A stretch of DNA of 64,000 bases from Kribbella sindirgiensis (GTDB lineage Bacteria > Actinomycetota > Actinomycetes > Propionibacteriales > Kribbellaceae): positions 85,964 to 149,963 of the forward strand of contig NZ_SJKA01000017.1 in NCBI RefSeq assembly GCF_004331435.1, in the 5' to 3' direction. Positions 1 through 7,770 of the stretch are shown one piece after another; position 1 is the stretch's first letter; the number at the start of each line of letters is the position of its first letter. Below the pieces are notes generated by a model that saw only the letters and a program-made list of their open reading frames with translations, ran no database searches and had not been told where the DNA came from. The translations under genes were made by a program, and so were the position numbers.

Positions 1-525
1 GGCAGGTGTCGGCTGCTCACGCGCGAACTTGTGCCAGTACGCCGCCTGCTTGCTGGTCTCCTTCACCACCCGATCCGGCGCAGGCCGAGCCGGCCAGAAC
101 TGCAACAGATAACGGTCGACGAGCGGCTCGCCGTCCATCGGCGGACCGGCCTGGTGGCCAGCGTCCATGTTCCAAGCGGAGTACCGCACGCGGTAGTCCA
201 CCCCGGGCTCAAGCTCCAGCGGCCACGATCCGCCGTCTCCTCCCCAGGTGACCAAGGCCGCGTCACCGATCGGCCGGTACGCCGCTTCGACAACGTCCTC
301 CGCGCTGTACTCGACCGAGGGCATCCTCTCGTGCACCTCGACCGTAAAACCGACCTTGCCGGTATGCAGCCCGGTGATCAGAAACAACTTCCCTGCCACG
401 GCCGCCCCGCACAGCCCATTCCGCTGCCCGGCGAAACACTCCCCGAGGTCGGCGTAGTTCTCCGCGCTCTCCACATAAATCTGGCCGTACGCGACCCACG
501 CCCGTCCCGTCATAACCGTTCGCAT
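1..525 (-). CDS. hypothetical protein, 3' end outside window
   Basis: This is an open reading frame of 175 codons that runs off the left edge without a stop. It starts at the ATG at 525, with a GGGG run about seven bases upstream. The visible product begins MRTVMTGRAWVAYGQIYVES, is acidic and rich in Trp and Tyr, has no signal peptide or membrane segment, and shows no motif I recognise. It may be a small cytoplasmic protein of the immunity or domain-of-unknown-function kind, but that is a guess. Codon use resembles the neighbouring genes. The downstream neighbour is on the same strand but separated, so no operon is implied. Confidence 0.55.
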   Translation of the reverse strand, partial: MRTVMTGRAWVAYGQIYVESAENYADLGECFAGQRNGLCGAAVAGKLFLITGLHTGKVGFTVEVHERMPSVEYSAEDVVEAAYRPIGDAALVTWGGDGGSWPLELEPGVDYRVRYSAWNMDAGHQAGPPMDGEPLVDRYLLQFWPARPAPDRVVKETSKQAAYWHKFAREQPTPA

Positions 526-577
526 GATGCCCCCAGGTAGTACGACTGCGACCTTCGATCACATTAGACGCGGGGGC

Positions 578-2041
578 CTACATGCGGCGGTTCTTGGCGG
601 TGTACATGGCTTGGTCGGCTTCGTGGAGGAGGGTGTCCAGGTCTGTGGTGGTGGGGGTGATGGGGACTGTGCCGACGCTGGTGGTGACTTGGACGGCGAT
701 GTTGGGGAGGGGGCGGCTGACGGCGGTTTCGAGGCGGGTTATGAGGGTGGTGAGGTCGTCGCCGGCGATGTCTTCGGCCAGTACGGCGAACTCGTCGCCG
801 CCTAGCCTCGCGACGGTGTCGCCGTGGCGGACTGCTGTGCTCAGGCGGGTGGCGATCTCGCGGAGGGCGCGGTCGCCGGCCTCGTGCCCGTAGCTGTCGT
901 TGACGAGTTTGAAGTGGTTGAGGTCGCAGAACAGCAGGGCGCCGGGGCGGCCGGTGGCGCGGGTCTGCTCGAGGACTTTCGTGAACCGGTGCTGCAGGAG
1001 GCGGCGGTTCGGCAGGCCGGTGAGTGGGTCGTGCGCGGCGTGGTGCCGGAGTTCGCGTTCGGCGTCCTTGCGGGCGGTCACGTCGTCGATCTGGACCAGC
1101 AGGATCCGCGGCAGCCCGGCGCCTTGGGTGACGAGCGCCGCCGTACCGGCGAGCCAGATCGCGTTGCCGGTGGGCTGGGTGAACACCCTCTCGAACCGGT
1201 ACGTACCGTTGCTGGCAGCAACCTCTTCCAGTTCGGCCCGGGTCTGCTCCGGCTCCTCGTCCCGCAGGAAGGTCACCAGCCGCGTCCCGAGCAGCTGATC
1301 CGGCGGGTAGCCGGTGATCCGGCAGAACGCGTCGTTCACGCGCAGGATCCGGCCCAGCTCGGGTCCGTCGAACGCGACCGTCGCCATCCCGTTCCCGGCG
1401 CCCTCGAAGACCAGCCGGAACGTCGCCTCGCTCGCCTCCAGCCGGGTCTTCTCGGCCAGCAGCCGATCCGTGAGCCGCGCCTTGTCGATCGCCAGCCCGG
1501 CCTGGGTCGCGAAGATCTCCAGCAGCTCCCGGTGGATCGGACCGGGCCGCCGCTGGTCCTCCGGCAGGTCGACCGACAGCATCCCGACCAGGTCGCCGTC
1601 GGAGGAGTACAGCGGCGCGAACAACGCGTCCAGCGGGTGCCAGGCGTCCGGTGCGTCGGACACCGGTACGTCGGGCACCCAGCCGGTCACCTCGCCCTCG
1701 GGGAGCCGCTCGTGCGGCACGAACCGGAGCTTGCCCCAGGCGTCCGCGATCGCGAACTCGGCGTCGAACAGGTCGGACGCGCTCACCTTCCCGAGCAGCG
1801 CCGCCCGGGCCTCCGGCGACCCGGCGACCGCGATCACCTCGAACTTCCCGTCCGGGTGCCGCAGGTTCAGGACGGCGATCCCGAATCCGAGCCCGTTCAC
1901 GACACCGTCGACGACCGCCTGCAGCGTCTCGGCAAGGCTGCGCCCGGCGCCCATCCGCGCACTCACCTCGTACAGGCGACGGACGGCGGACAGCCGGACC
2001 GCGGGCTCGTTCTGCACCCGTTGAGAATAGGCCGATTTCAC
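578..2041 (-). CDS. GAF-PAS-GGDEF diguanylate cyclase
   Basis: A 487-residue soluble signalling protein predicted to make cyclic di-GMP from two GTP. An N-terminal GAF-like sensor covers about residues 20-190, a PAS domain about 205-325, and a GGDEF domain 335-487. The active-site GGDEF motif is intact at about 414-418. An RHGD inhibitory-site motif (RxxD) sits five residues before it, so product feedback inhibition is likely. No EAL or HD-GYP phosphodiesterase domain is present. The start is a GTG at 2041 with no convincing ribosome binding site, so an internal GTG start is possible. It stands alone with no obvious partner. Family assignment is firm; the sensed ligand is unknown. Confidence 0.9.
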   Translation of the reverse strand: MKSAYSQRVQNEPAVRLSAVRRLYEVSARMGAGRSLAETLQAVVDGVVNGLGFGIAVLNLRHPDGKFEVIAVAGSPEARAALLGKVSASDLFDAEFAIADAWGKLRFVPHERLPEGEVTGWVPDVPVSDAPDAWHPLDALFAPLYSSDGDLVGMLSVDLPEDQRRPGPIHRELLEIFATQAGLAIDKARLTDRLLAEKTRLEASEATFRLVFEGAGNGMATVAFDGPELGRILRVNDAFCRITGYPPDQLLGTRLVTFLRDEEPEQTRAELEEVAASNGTYRFERVFTQPTGNAIWLAGTAALVTQGAGLPRILLVQIDDVTARKDAERELRHHAAHDPLTGLPNRRLLQHRFTKVLEQTRATGRPGALLFCDLNHFKLVNDSYGHEAGDRALREIATRLSTAVRHGDTVARLGGDEFAVLAEDIAGDDLTTLITRLETAVSRPLPNIAVQVTTSVGTVPITPTTTDLDTLLHEADQAMYTAKNRRM

Positions 2042-2100
2042 CAGGCGTGAGCAGTCGTATCCACAGCTGACCCGGTTAAGCGTTTGTTGTCACAGCGAAA

Positions 2101-2856
2101 TCAGTACCTGAGCTCGGTCAGGCCCCGGTAGCTGCGCTCGGCCGAGTGCCAGGCGTCCGTGGGCTTGTCGTGCTCGACCAGGTACTGCTCCACGCCACCC
2201 GACTCCGCGTGCGCGAACATCGCGCCGAAATCGAGTTTCCCGGCCCCGACGTCCTCCCAGGACCCGTCCTCGGCCATGTCCTTGACGTGCAGTGCCGGGA
2301 ACCTGCCCGGGTGCTCCTGGAACAGCTTCGCCGGGTCGTGCCCGCCGTCGACCGCCCAGTACAGGTCCAGCTCGAAGCCAAGCAACTCCGGGTCCACGTC
2401 GAGCAGAATGTCGTACAGCACCTGCCCGTCGACCTCGTCGAAGTCCCGGCCGTGGTTGTGGAACAGCAGCTTCAGCCCGGCGTCCCGCGCCGCCTTCCCG
2501 GCCTCGGTGAACGCGGCCGCGGCGGTCTTGAACCCCTCGACCGAGTGCAGTTCGGAAGGAATCGACGGTACGACGGCCCACTGCGCCCCGAGCGTCTGTA
2601 CGTCGGCCAGCGCGCCCGCCCAGTCGTCGCTCATCCGCGCGTACCCGACATGCTCCAGCACGATCGACAGCCCCGCGTCGTCCGCGAACCCCCGGATCTC
2701 CGGCGCACTGTGGCCGAACCGCCCACTCACCCCCACCGTGCGGTACCCGATCCCCGCGAGCCGCTTCAGCGTCCCCGGGTAGTCCTCGGCCAGCACGTCC
2801 CGCATCGTGTAGAGGTGCATGCCGATTCCGTCGGCAGGAATGGTCCGGTCAGTCAT
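2101..2856 (-). CDS. sugar phosphate isomerase/epimerase-like TIM-barrel protein (1)
   Basis: A 251-residue protein of the xylose isomerase-like / AP endonuclease 2 TIM-barrel superfamily, whose members are metal-dependent isomerases, epimerases or lyases acting on sugars. It begins MTDRTIPADGIGMHLYTMRD and has typical barrel blocks, including a His-Asn-His stretch (LLFHNHGRDF) and an Asp/Glu-rich strand (LGFELDLYWAVDGG) that normally supply metal ligands. An AAGGAG ribosome binding site precedes the ATG. It is the last gene of the leftward operon that starts with the cupin at 6738, 15 bases after the previous stop. Substrate is unknown; isomerisation, epimerisation, or beta-elimination/hydration of a 3-keto sugar are all compatible. 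Confidence 0.85.
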   Translation of the reverse strand: MTDRTIPADGIGMHLYTMRDVLAEDYPGTLKRLAGIGYRTVGVSGRFGHSAPEIRGFADDAGLSIVLEHVGYARMSDDWAGALADVQTLGAQWAVVPSIPSELHSVEGFKTAAAAFTEAGKAARDAGLKLLFHNHGRDFDEVDGQVLYDILLDVDPELLGFELDLYWAVDGGHDPAKLFQEHPGRFPALHVKDMAEDGSWEDVGAGKLDFGAMFAHAESGGVEQYLVEHDKPTDAWHSAERSYRGLTELRY

Positions 2857-2871
2857 ACAGGTAGCTCCTTG

Positions 2872-3687
2872 TCAGAGAACGTGTTCCTGATACCTCGCCA
2901 GCGCCAGGTCGAAAACCTCCTGTCCCGGCGCGTCCCACAGTTGCTGGTTGAAGATCTCGACCTCGATCGGCCCGGCGTACCCGGCCGCGTCGCAGGCCGC
3001 GCGCAGCCGGCGCAGCTCGATCGAACCGTCGCCCATCATCCCGCGCCCGAGCAGTGTGTCCGCGGGCAGCGGGACCACCCAGTCGCTGACCTGGTACGAC
3101 AGGATCCGTTCGCCGGCCCGCTCGATCTGCTGGTACACGTCCGCGTCCCACCACAGGTGGTACGCGTCGACGATCACGCCGACCTGCGACGCCGGGAACT
3201 GCTCGGCCAGATCGAGCGCACCGCCGAGCGACGACACCACGCACCGGTCCGAGCAGAACATCGGGTGCAGCGCCTCGACCGCAAGCTTCACACCGCGTTC
3301 GGAGGCGTACGGCGCCAGCTCGGCGAGCCCGTCGCGCACCATGCCGCGGGCCCCGTCGAGATCACGCGATCCGGCCGGGAGCCCGCCGCTGACCAGGACG
3401 AGGACCGACGTACCGACCGTGGCGGCCTCGTCGATCGCGCGCCGGTTGTCCTCGATCTTCGCTTTCCGTTCGGCCGGGTCGGCCGCGGTGAAGAACCCGC
3501 TGCGGCACAAGGACGAGACCTTCAGGCCGGCGTCCGCGACGAGACGAGCAGCCTTCTCCACGCCGTACTCCTGGATCGGCTCGCGCCACAGCCCGATCCA
3601 CTCGAGGCCGGCGTTCGCGCTCGCCCCGACGACGTCCTCGAGCGGCCAGTACTTCGTGGTCGCCTGGTTGAGGCTGTACCTGTTCAC
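2872..3687 (-). CDS. sugar phosphate isomerase/epimerase-like TIM-barrel protein (2)
   Basis: A 271-residue member of the same xylose isomerase-like TIM-barrel superfamily as its downstream neighbour but clearly divergent from it, beginning MNRYSLNQATTKYWPLEDVV. Metal-ligand candidates are the Glu in KLAVEALHPM, the Asp in VGVIVDAYHLWW with its following His, and the Glu in PIEVEIFNQQ. The GTG start overlaps the stop of the DUF993 gene by four bases (GTGA), so translation is probably coupled. Two different barrels in one operon suggest two successive rearrangement or elimination/hydration steps. The substrate cannot be read from sequence. Confidence 0.85.
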   Translation of the reverse strand: MNRYSLNQATTKYWPLEDVVGASANAGLEWIGLWREPIQEYGVEKAARLVADAGLKVSSLCRSGFFTAADPAERKAKIEDNRRAIDEAATVGTSVLVLVSGGLPAGSRDLDGARGMVRDGLAELAPYASERGVKLAVEALHPMFCSDRCVVSSLGGALDLAEQFPASQVGVIVDAYHLWWDADVYQQIERAGERILSYQVSDWVVPLPADTLLGRGMMGDGSIELRRLRAACDAAGYAGPIEVEIFNQQLWDAPGQEVFDLALARYQEHVL

Positions 3688-4832
3688 GCGTCGATCCCGC
3701 CGACGCGCAACAGTTGCCGGAACCGGTCGACGGCCAGCTCGGGGTTCGTCAGTACGCCGGCCTGGTCCGCGAGCCGGAATGTGTCCGCGAGATGCGGCAG
3801 CGACCGTCCGGTCTGCAGGCCGCCGACCATCGTGAACCCGGGCTGGAACCCGTTCAGCCAGGCCAGGAAGGCGATACCGGTCTTGTAGTAGTACGTCGGC
3901 GCGGAGAAGATCTGCCGAGCCAACGGAACCGTGGGCGCGAACACGCGTTCGTATTCGTCCAAGTCACCGCGGTCCAGGGCGCTCAGTGCGGCTGCTGCCG
4001 CCGGAGCGATCGCGGCGAAGATCCCGAGCAGCGCGTCGCTGTGCCGTTCGCCGTCACCGCGGATCAGTTCCGGGTAGTTGAAGTCGTCGCCGGTGTAGAG
4101 CCGGACACCCTCGGGGAGGCGGTTGCGCAGGGCAACTTCCTTCGAGGCGTCGAGGAGCGAGATCTTGATGCCGTCGACGTGGTCCACGTTGTCGTTGATC
4201 AGTTCGACGACGGTGTCCACGGCGGAGTCGAACGATCCGCTGCCCCAGTAGCCTTCCAGGGCTGGGTCGAACATGGGGCCGAGCCAGTGCAGGATGACCG
4301 GGCGGGACGACTGGCTCAGCAGTCGGTCGTACACCTTCCGGTAGTCGTCGGGGGACTGCGCCGCGGCACACAACGCCCGGCTGGCCATCATGATCGGCTG
4401 CGCGCCGACGTCCTCGGCCACAGCCAGCTGCTCTTCGTAGGCCGCAATCACCACGTCGAGCGAGGAACCACCCCCGGTGAGTTGGTCGGTGCCTACGCCG
4501 ACGGCGATTCGGCCGTCGGGGGCTTCTGCTGCTGAGCGGCGGATCAGTTCCTGGGTGGCCTGCCAGTCGAGGCCCATGCCGCGCTGTGCGGTGTCCATCG
4601 CCTCAGCGACCGACAGGCCGAGCGACCACAGGTGCCGCCGGAACTCCAGCGTGTGCTCCCAGTCGATCACCGCGGGCGCGCCCGGCGAGTTGTCTCCCAA
4701 CGGATCCGCGACAACATGCGCGGCCGCGAACGCCAACCGCGAACTCGCCGGAGAGTAGGTGCCCTGAGCAACCGGTTCGCCAACCAGCCGATAGCTCTCC
4801 AGCCCACCCTCGGCAGGAAGCTTCAGGTCCAT
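3684..4832 (-). CDS. DUF993 family protein, aldolase/DHDPS-like
   Basis: A 382-residue protein that I recognise as DUF993, a family related in fold to dihydrodipicolinate synthase/N-acetylneuraminate lyase barrels. It contains a barrel-like core with LGPMFDPALEGYWG, DGIKISLLDASKE and RLYTGDDFNYPEL. The Lys in DGIKISLLD is a candidate Schiff-base residue, which is an inference from the superfamily. The frame stays open upstream into the dehydrogenase gene, but the true start is the ATG at 4832, whose A is also the last base of the preceding TGA. It also overlaps the next gene. Known members sit with Gfo/Idh dehydrogenases and sugar isomerases, as here. A retro-aldol or dehydration step is likely. 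Confidence 0.8.
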   Translation of the reverse strand: MDLKLPAEGGLESYRLVGEPVAQGTYSPASSRLAFAAAHVVADPLGDNSPGAPAVIDWEHTLEFRRHLWSLGLSVAEAMDTAQRGMGLDWQATQELIRRSAAEAPDGRIAVGVGTDQLTGGGSSLDVVIAAYEEQLAVAEDVGAQPIMMASRALCAAAQSPDDYRKVYDRLLSQSSRPVILHWLGPMFDPALEGYWGSGSFDSAVDTVVELINDNVDHVDGIKISLLDASKEVALRNRLPEGVRLYTGDDFNYPELIRGDGERHSDALLGIFAAIAPAAAAALSALDRGDLDEYERVFAPTVPLARQIFSAPTYYYKTGIAFLAWLNGFQPGFTMVGGLQTGRSLPHLADTFRLADQAGVLTNPELAVDRFRQLLRVGGIDA

Positions 4833-5992
4833 CACTTGGCCCCGAGATCGAGCGCGGGTACGTCGAGCTTGCGCCCCTCGTGCCAGGACTTGAGGCCGAG
4901 TTCGGCCAGCTGGACGCCCTTGGCGGCCTCGACGAAGTCCCAGGTGAACGGGGTGTCGTCGACCACGTGCCGCAGGAACATCTCCCACTGGACCTTGAAC
5001 CCGTTGTCCATCGGCTCGTTGTCCGGCACCGTCGCCCACTGGTCGCGGAACTTCTCGGTGACCGGCAGGTCCGGGTTCCACACCGGCTTCGGTGTCGCGG
5101 ACCGGTGCTGGGCGCGGCAGTTCCGCAGACCGGCGACCGCCGACCCCTCGGTCCCGTCGACGTGGAACTCGACCAGTTCGTCGCGGAACACCCGCGTGGC
5201 CCAGGACGAGTTCAGCTGCGCGACGATCCCGCCCTCGAGCTCGAACACGCCGTACGCCGCGTCGTCCGCCGTCGCGGTGTACGAGTCACCGTTCTCGTCG
5301 ACCCGGGTCGGGATGTGCGTCGCGCCCTGGCAGTACACGGACTTCACCGCACCGAACGTCTGGTCGAGCACGTACCGCCAGTGGCAGAACATGTCCAGGA
5401 TGATGCCGCCGCCCTCTTCGGACTTGTAGTTCCAGGACGGCCGCTGCGCCTCCTGCCAGTCGCCTTCGAAGACCCAGTAGCCGAACTCGCCGCGCACCGA
5501 CAGGATCCGGCCGAAGAACCCGCCGTCGACCAGCCGCTTCAGCTTCCGCAGGCCGGGCAGCGACAGCTTGTCCATCACGACGCCGTTCTTCAGGCCGGAG
5601 TCGACGACCAGCCTGGCCAGGTCGACGGCCGCGTCCAGGCTCTCGGCGATCGGCTTCTCGCAGTAGATCGCCTTGCCGGCCTCGACCGCGGCCCGGACGC
5701 CCTTCTCGCGCAGCTGGGTGAGCTGCGAGTCGAAGTAGATCTCCACGTCCGGCGCGGCCAGCGCCTCGGCCAGGTCGGTGGTGTACCGCTCCAGGCCGTA
5801 CTGCTCGGCGATCCGGCGCAGCTTCAGCTCGTTGCGGCCGACCAGGATCGGTTCGGGGATGATCATGGTGCCGTCGGCGGCGGGGATTCCGCCCTGCTCC
5901 CGGATCGCCACGATGGAGCGCTCGAGGTGCTGGCGCAGGCCCATCCGGCCGGTGACGCCGTTCATCACGATGCCGATGCGTCGCTCGTTCAC
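4832..5992 (-). CDS. Gfo/Idh/MocA family oxidoreductase
   Basis: A 386-residue NAD(P)-dependent dehydrogenase of the Gfo/Idh/MocA family. The N-terminal Rossmann domain holds a variant glycine motif (MNGVTGRMG, about 10-18), the hallmark EKP motif occurs in IYCEKPIAES near 112, and an alpha/beta C-terminal domain follows. Such enzymes oxidise a sugar or cyclitol hydroxyl, often at C1 or C3. The GTG start at 5992 has a GAGAGGTAC ribosome binding site and overlaps the cupin stop by four bases. It feeds directly into the DUF993 and two TIM-barrel genes. It probably carries out the redox step of the pathway; the substrate is unknown. Confidence 0.9.
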   Translation of the reverse strand: MNERRIGIVMNGVTGRMGLRQHLERSIVAIREQGGIPAADGTMIIPEPILVGRNELKLRRIAEQYGLERYTTDLAEALAAPDVEIYFDSQLTQLREKGVRAAVEAGKAIYCEKPIAESLDAAVDLARLVVDSGLKNGVVMDKLSLPGLRKLKRLVDGGFFGRILSVRGEFGYWVFEGDWQEAQRPSWNYKSEEGGGIILDMFCHWRYVLDQTFGAVKSVYCQGATHIPTRVDENGDSYTATADDAAYGVFELEGGIVAQLNSSWATRVFRDELVEFHVDGTEGSAVAGLRNCRAQHRSATPKPVWNPDLPVTEKFRDQWATVPDNEPMDNGFKVQWEMFLRHVVDDTPFTWDFVEAAKGVQLAELGLKSWHEGRKLDVPALDLGAK

Positions 5993-6738
5993 AGTCGTAC
6001 CTCTCGCGCTTGAGTGTCATAAACGTCGAGGCGGCCGCACATGCCGTGCCGGCCGGACTCGGTGGGGGTGGAGAGTCGGTGGAGCTCGGCGGACTGCAGG
6101 TGCGGCGCGGTGCCGGCCTCGAGTGCGTCGAGCGCGGCGCCGGTCTCGTCCGCGAGCCGGCGGGCGCCCTGTTCCCAGCGTTCGCGCCAGTCCGCGAGCT
6201 GCGGCCGCACGATCCGGATCGCCGCCGCGAAGAAGTCGTCCAGCGCCGCGGGGCCTTCGGCTTCGTACCGCTCCCGCAGTACGGCGTACCCCTGCAGTGC
6301 GAGGTCGCGCCGGGCCATCGCGGACGCCGTACGGTCCTCGCCCTCGCCGGTGAGGGCGGTCGCTCGCTGGTAGGTCTCGCGGTCGGTGAGGTGCTCGGGC
6401 GGCAACGTCAGGACGGCGTCGCCGGCCTCGGGGAGTCCCGAGTTCGACATCAGGGTGAGGATCTGCAGATCGCCGCCGTTGACCAGCCGGTGGATCGTGC
6501 CCGGGTCGAACCAGACCACGGCGCCGGCCTGCAGCGGGGTCTCGGCGTAACCCTTCGTGTTCAGGGTCTGTACGGCGCCGGTGCCGGCGACCACGTAGTA
6601 CCCCTCGGAGCAGGCCAGGTGCACGTGCGGCGTACCGCCGACCAGGCCGTCGGGAGCCTCGATGTCGTACACCGCCAGCTTCGAGATGCCGATACCGCCG
6701 GGCAGCGCCACCGCCGATCCGGGCTCGAACTCACACAT
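5989..6738 (-). CDS. cupin-domain protein
   Basis: A 249-residue protein with an N-terminal cupin barrel. His-rich metal-site elements are visible in GTPHVHLACSEGYYVVAG and in WFDPGTIHRLVN. A helical C-terminal half follows (about 150-245), rich in Arg and Glu. The frame is open 25 codons further upstream, but the ATG at 6738 follows a GGAGG ribosome binding site and gives the standard start. It is the first gene of the leftward operon, coupled to the dehydrogenase by a GTGA overlap. Possible roles are a sugar isomerase/epimerase, a sugar-binding sensor or a dioxygenase-like enzyme. A LacI-type operator lies just upstream. Confidence 0.8.
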   Translation of the reverse strand: MCEFEPGSAVALPGGIGISKLAVYDIEAPDGLVGGTPHVHLACSEGYYVVAGTGAVQTLNTKGYAETPLQAGAVVWFDPGTIHRLVNGGDLQILTLMSNSGLPEAGDAVLTLPPEHLTDRETYQRATALTGEGEDRTASAMARRDLALQGYAVLRERYEAEGPAALDDFFAAAIRIVRPQLADWRERWEQGARRLADETGAALDALEAGTAPHLQSAELHRLSTPTESGRHGMCGRLDVYDTQAREVRL

Positions 6739-6759
6739 GTACACCTCCCTCCGAGCCTG

Positions 6760-6773
6760 GGAAAGGGCTTTCC
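6760..6773. promoter_or_regulatory. LacI-type operator before the cupin operon
   Basis: GGAAAGGGCTTTCC has perfect 6-base arms around a two-base centre, the classic shape of a LacI/GalR-family operator. It ends 22 bases upstream of the cupin start codon, well placed to block transcription. No LacI gene is adjacent; the nearest in the window is at 32564. Confidence 0.5.
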
Positions 6774-6826
6774 AGAGCTTGTGACCGTAACCATAGGTGG
6801 GCGAAAACCCCACGTCAACCTGTAAC

Positions 6827-6840
6827 GGAAAGCGATCTCC
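6827..6840. promoter_or_regulatory. second, imperfect LacI-type half-palindrome
   Basis: GGAAAGCGATCTCC matches the LacI-type consensus GGAAAGCGCTTTCC at all but two positions and lies about 54 bases from the better copy. It sits between the divergent cupin operon and the Tat-secreted protein gene, so it could serve either promoter or allow looping. Weak on its own. Confidence 0.3.
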
Positions 6841-6939
6841 AACACTCTGGTGGAACGGCTGTGAGGTTGGCTACGTCGTAGCCCGTCAGCAAGACATTCG
6901 CCCTCCGGCCCGCTCGGCCGGACTCTTGTGGAGGTGTTC

Positions 6940-7770
6940 ATGGTCGACAGATTCAGCCGGCGACAGGTGCTGGTGCTCGGAGGTGGAGCGCTGGCCGCGC
7001 TCGGCACCGCGGGTGCAGCCCAGGCGGCACTACCGAACGAAGCGGCCCGGGAGTCGGCGACCGGGTGGTTCCGGCTACCGGTGGTGACCGCCAACATCGG
7101 ACGGAAGCGCCTCGGAGCCCGCGAGGCGGCGATCCGGGCCGTCCGCGGCGGCGATCCGGGGCACCGGCCGTTCGTCGGCTGGCAGGAGATCAGTGAGGGG
7201 GACTCGGGTGAGCCGCCGATGATCACGCGGCACTTCGGGCCCAAGTACCACAACGCGTTCCTGCGCGACCCCAAGTCCTTCCGGGTGCCGATCTCGGTGC
7301 CGGTGCCGTGGAAGATCGTGAACTCCAAGCGGACGTTCGTGCACGGCGGTATCGCTCACGTGACCCCGCCGCGCTTCATCAACGAGGTCGTGGTCGAGCA
7401 CACCGCGCACCCGGGGCTGAAGTTCGCGCTGATCAACTCGCACTACATCGCCGGCGCCTACAACGGCAACGACAACCCGAACCTGCGCGACGAATGGCAG
7501 CTGCACAAGAAGCTCCACCGCGAACGCGTGATGGCCCACCACAACAACGGTCACCTGGTGATCTGGACCGCCGACACCAACAACCCCGGCTACGACCGCG
7601 CGACCGGCCAGAACGCCGAGCGCAAGGTGTTTGCCAAGGGCATCGACCGGATCAACTGGCTGCCCGGCGACGGTACGGTCCGCCTGGACCTCGTCGGGAC
7701 GAAGGCGATCCCGATGAACGTCGACGGCCACGACGCGCGGCTGGCCGTGTTCCGGATCAAGCTGGCCTGA
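6940..7770 (+). CDS. Tat-exported protein resembling endonuclease/exonuclease/phosphatase fold
   Basis: About 276 residues starting MVDRFSRRQVLVLGGGALAA, which carries a twin-arginine motif (SRRQVL), a hydrophobic stretch and an Ala-x-Ala type cleavage region near residue 30. The mature part contains VVTANIGRK, FALINSHYIAGAYN, HLVIWTADTNNPGY and VDGHDARLAVF, spaced like the catalytic strands of the endonuclease/exonuclease/phosphatase superfamily (final DHD-like element VDGHDAR). The ATG at 6940 is preferred because GGAGGT lies just before it; a GTG at 6928 is also open. It converges with the kinase, overlapping 14 bases. Likely an exported hydrolase; substrate unknown. Confidence 0.65.
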   Translation: MVDRFSRRQVLVLGGGALAALGTAGAAQAALPNEAARESATGWFRLPVVTANIGRKRLGAREAAIRAVRGGDPGHRPFVGWQEISEGDSGEPPMITRHFGPKYHNAFLRDPKSFRVPISVPVPWKIVNSKRTFVHGGIAHVTPPRFINEVVVEHTAHPGLKFALINSHYIAGAYNGNDNPNLRDEWQLHKKLHRERVMAHHNNGHLVIWTADTNNPGYDRATGQNAERKVFAKGIDRINWLPGDGTVRLDLVGTKAIPMNVDGHDARLAVFRIKLA

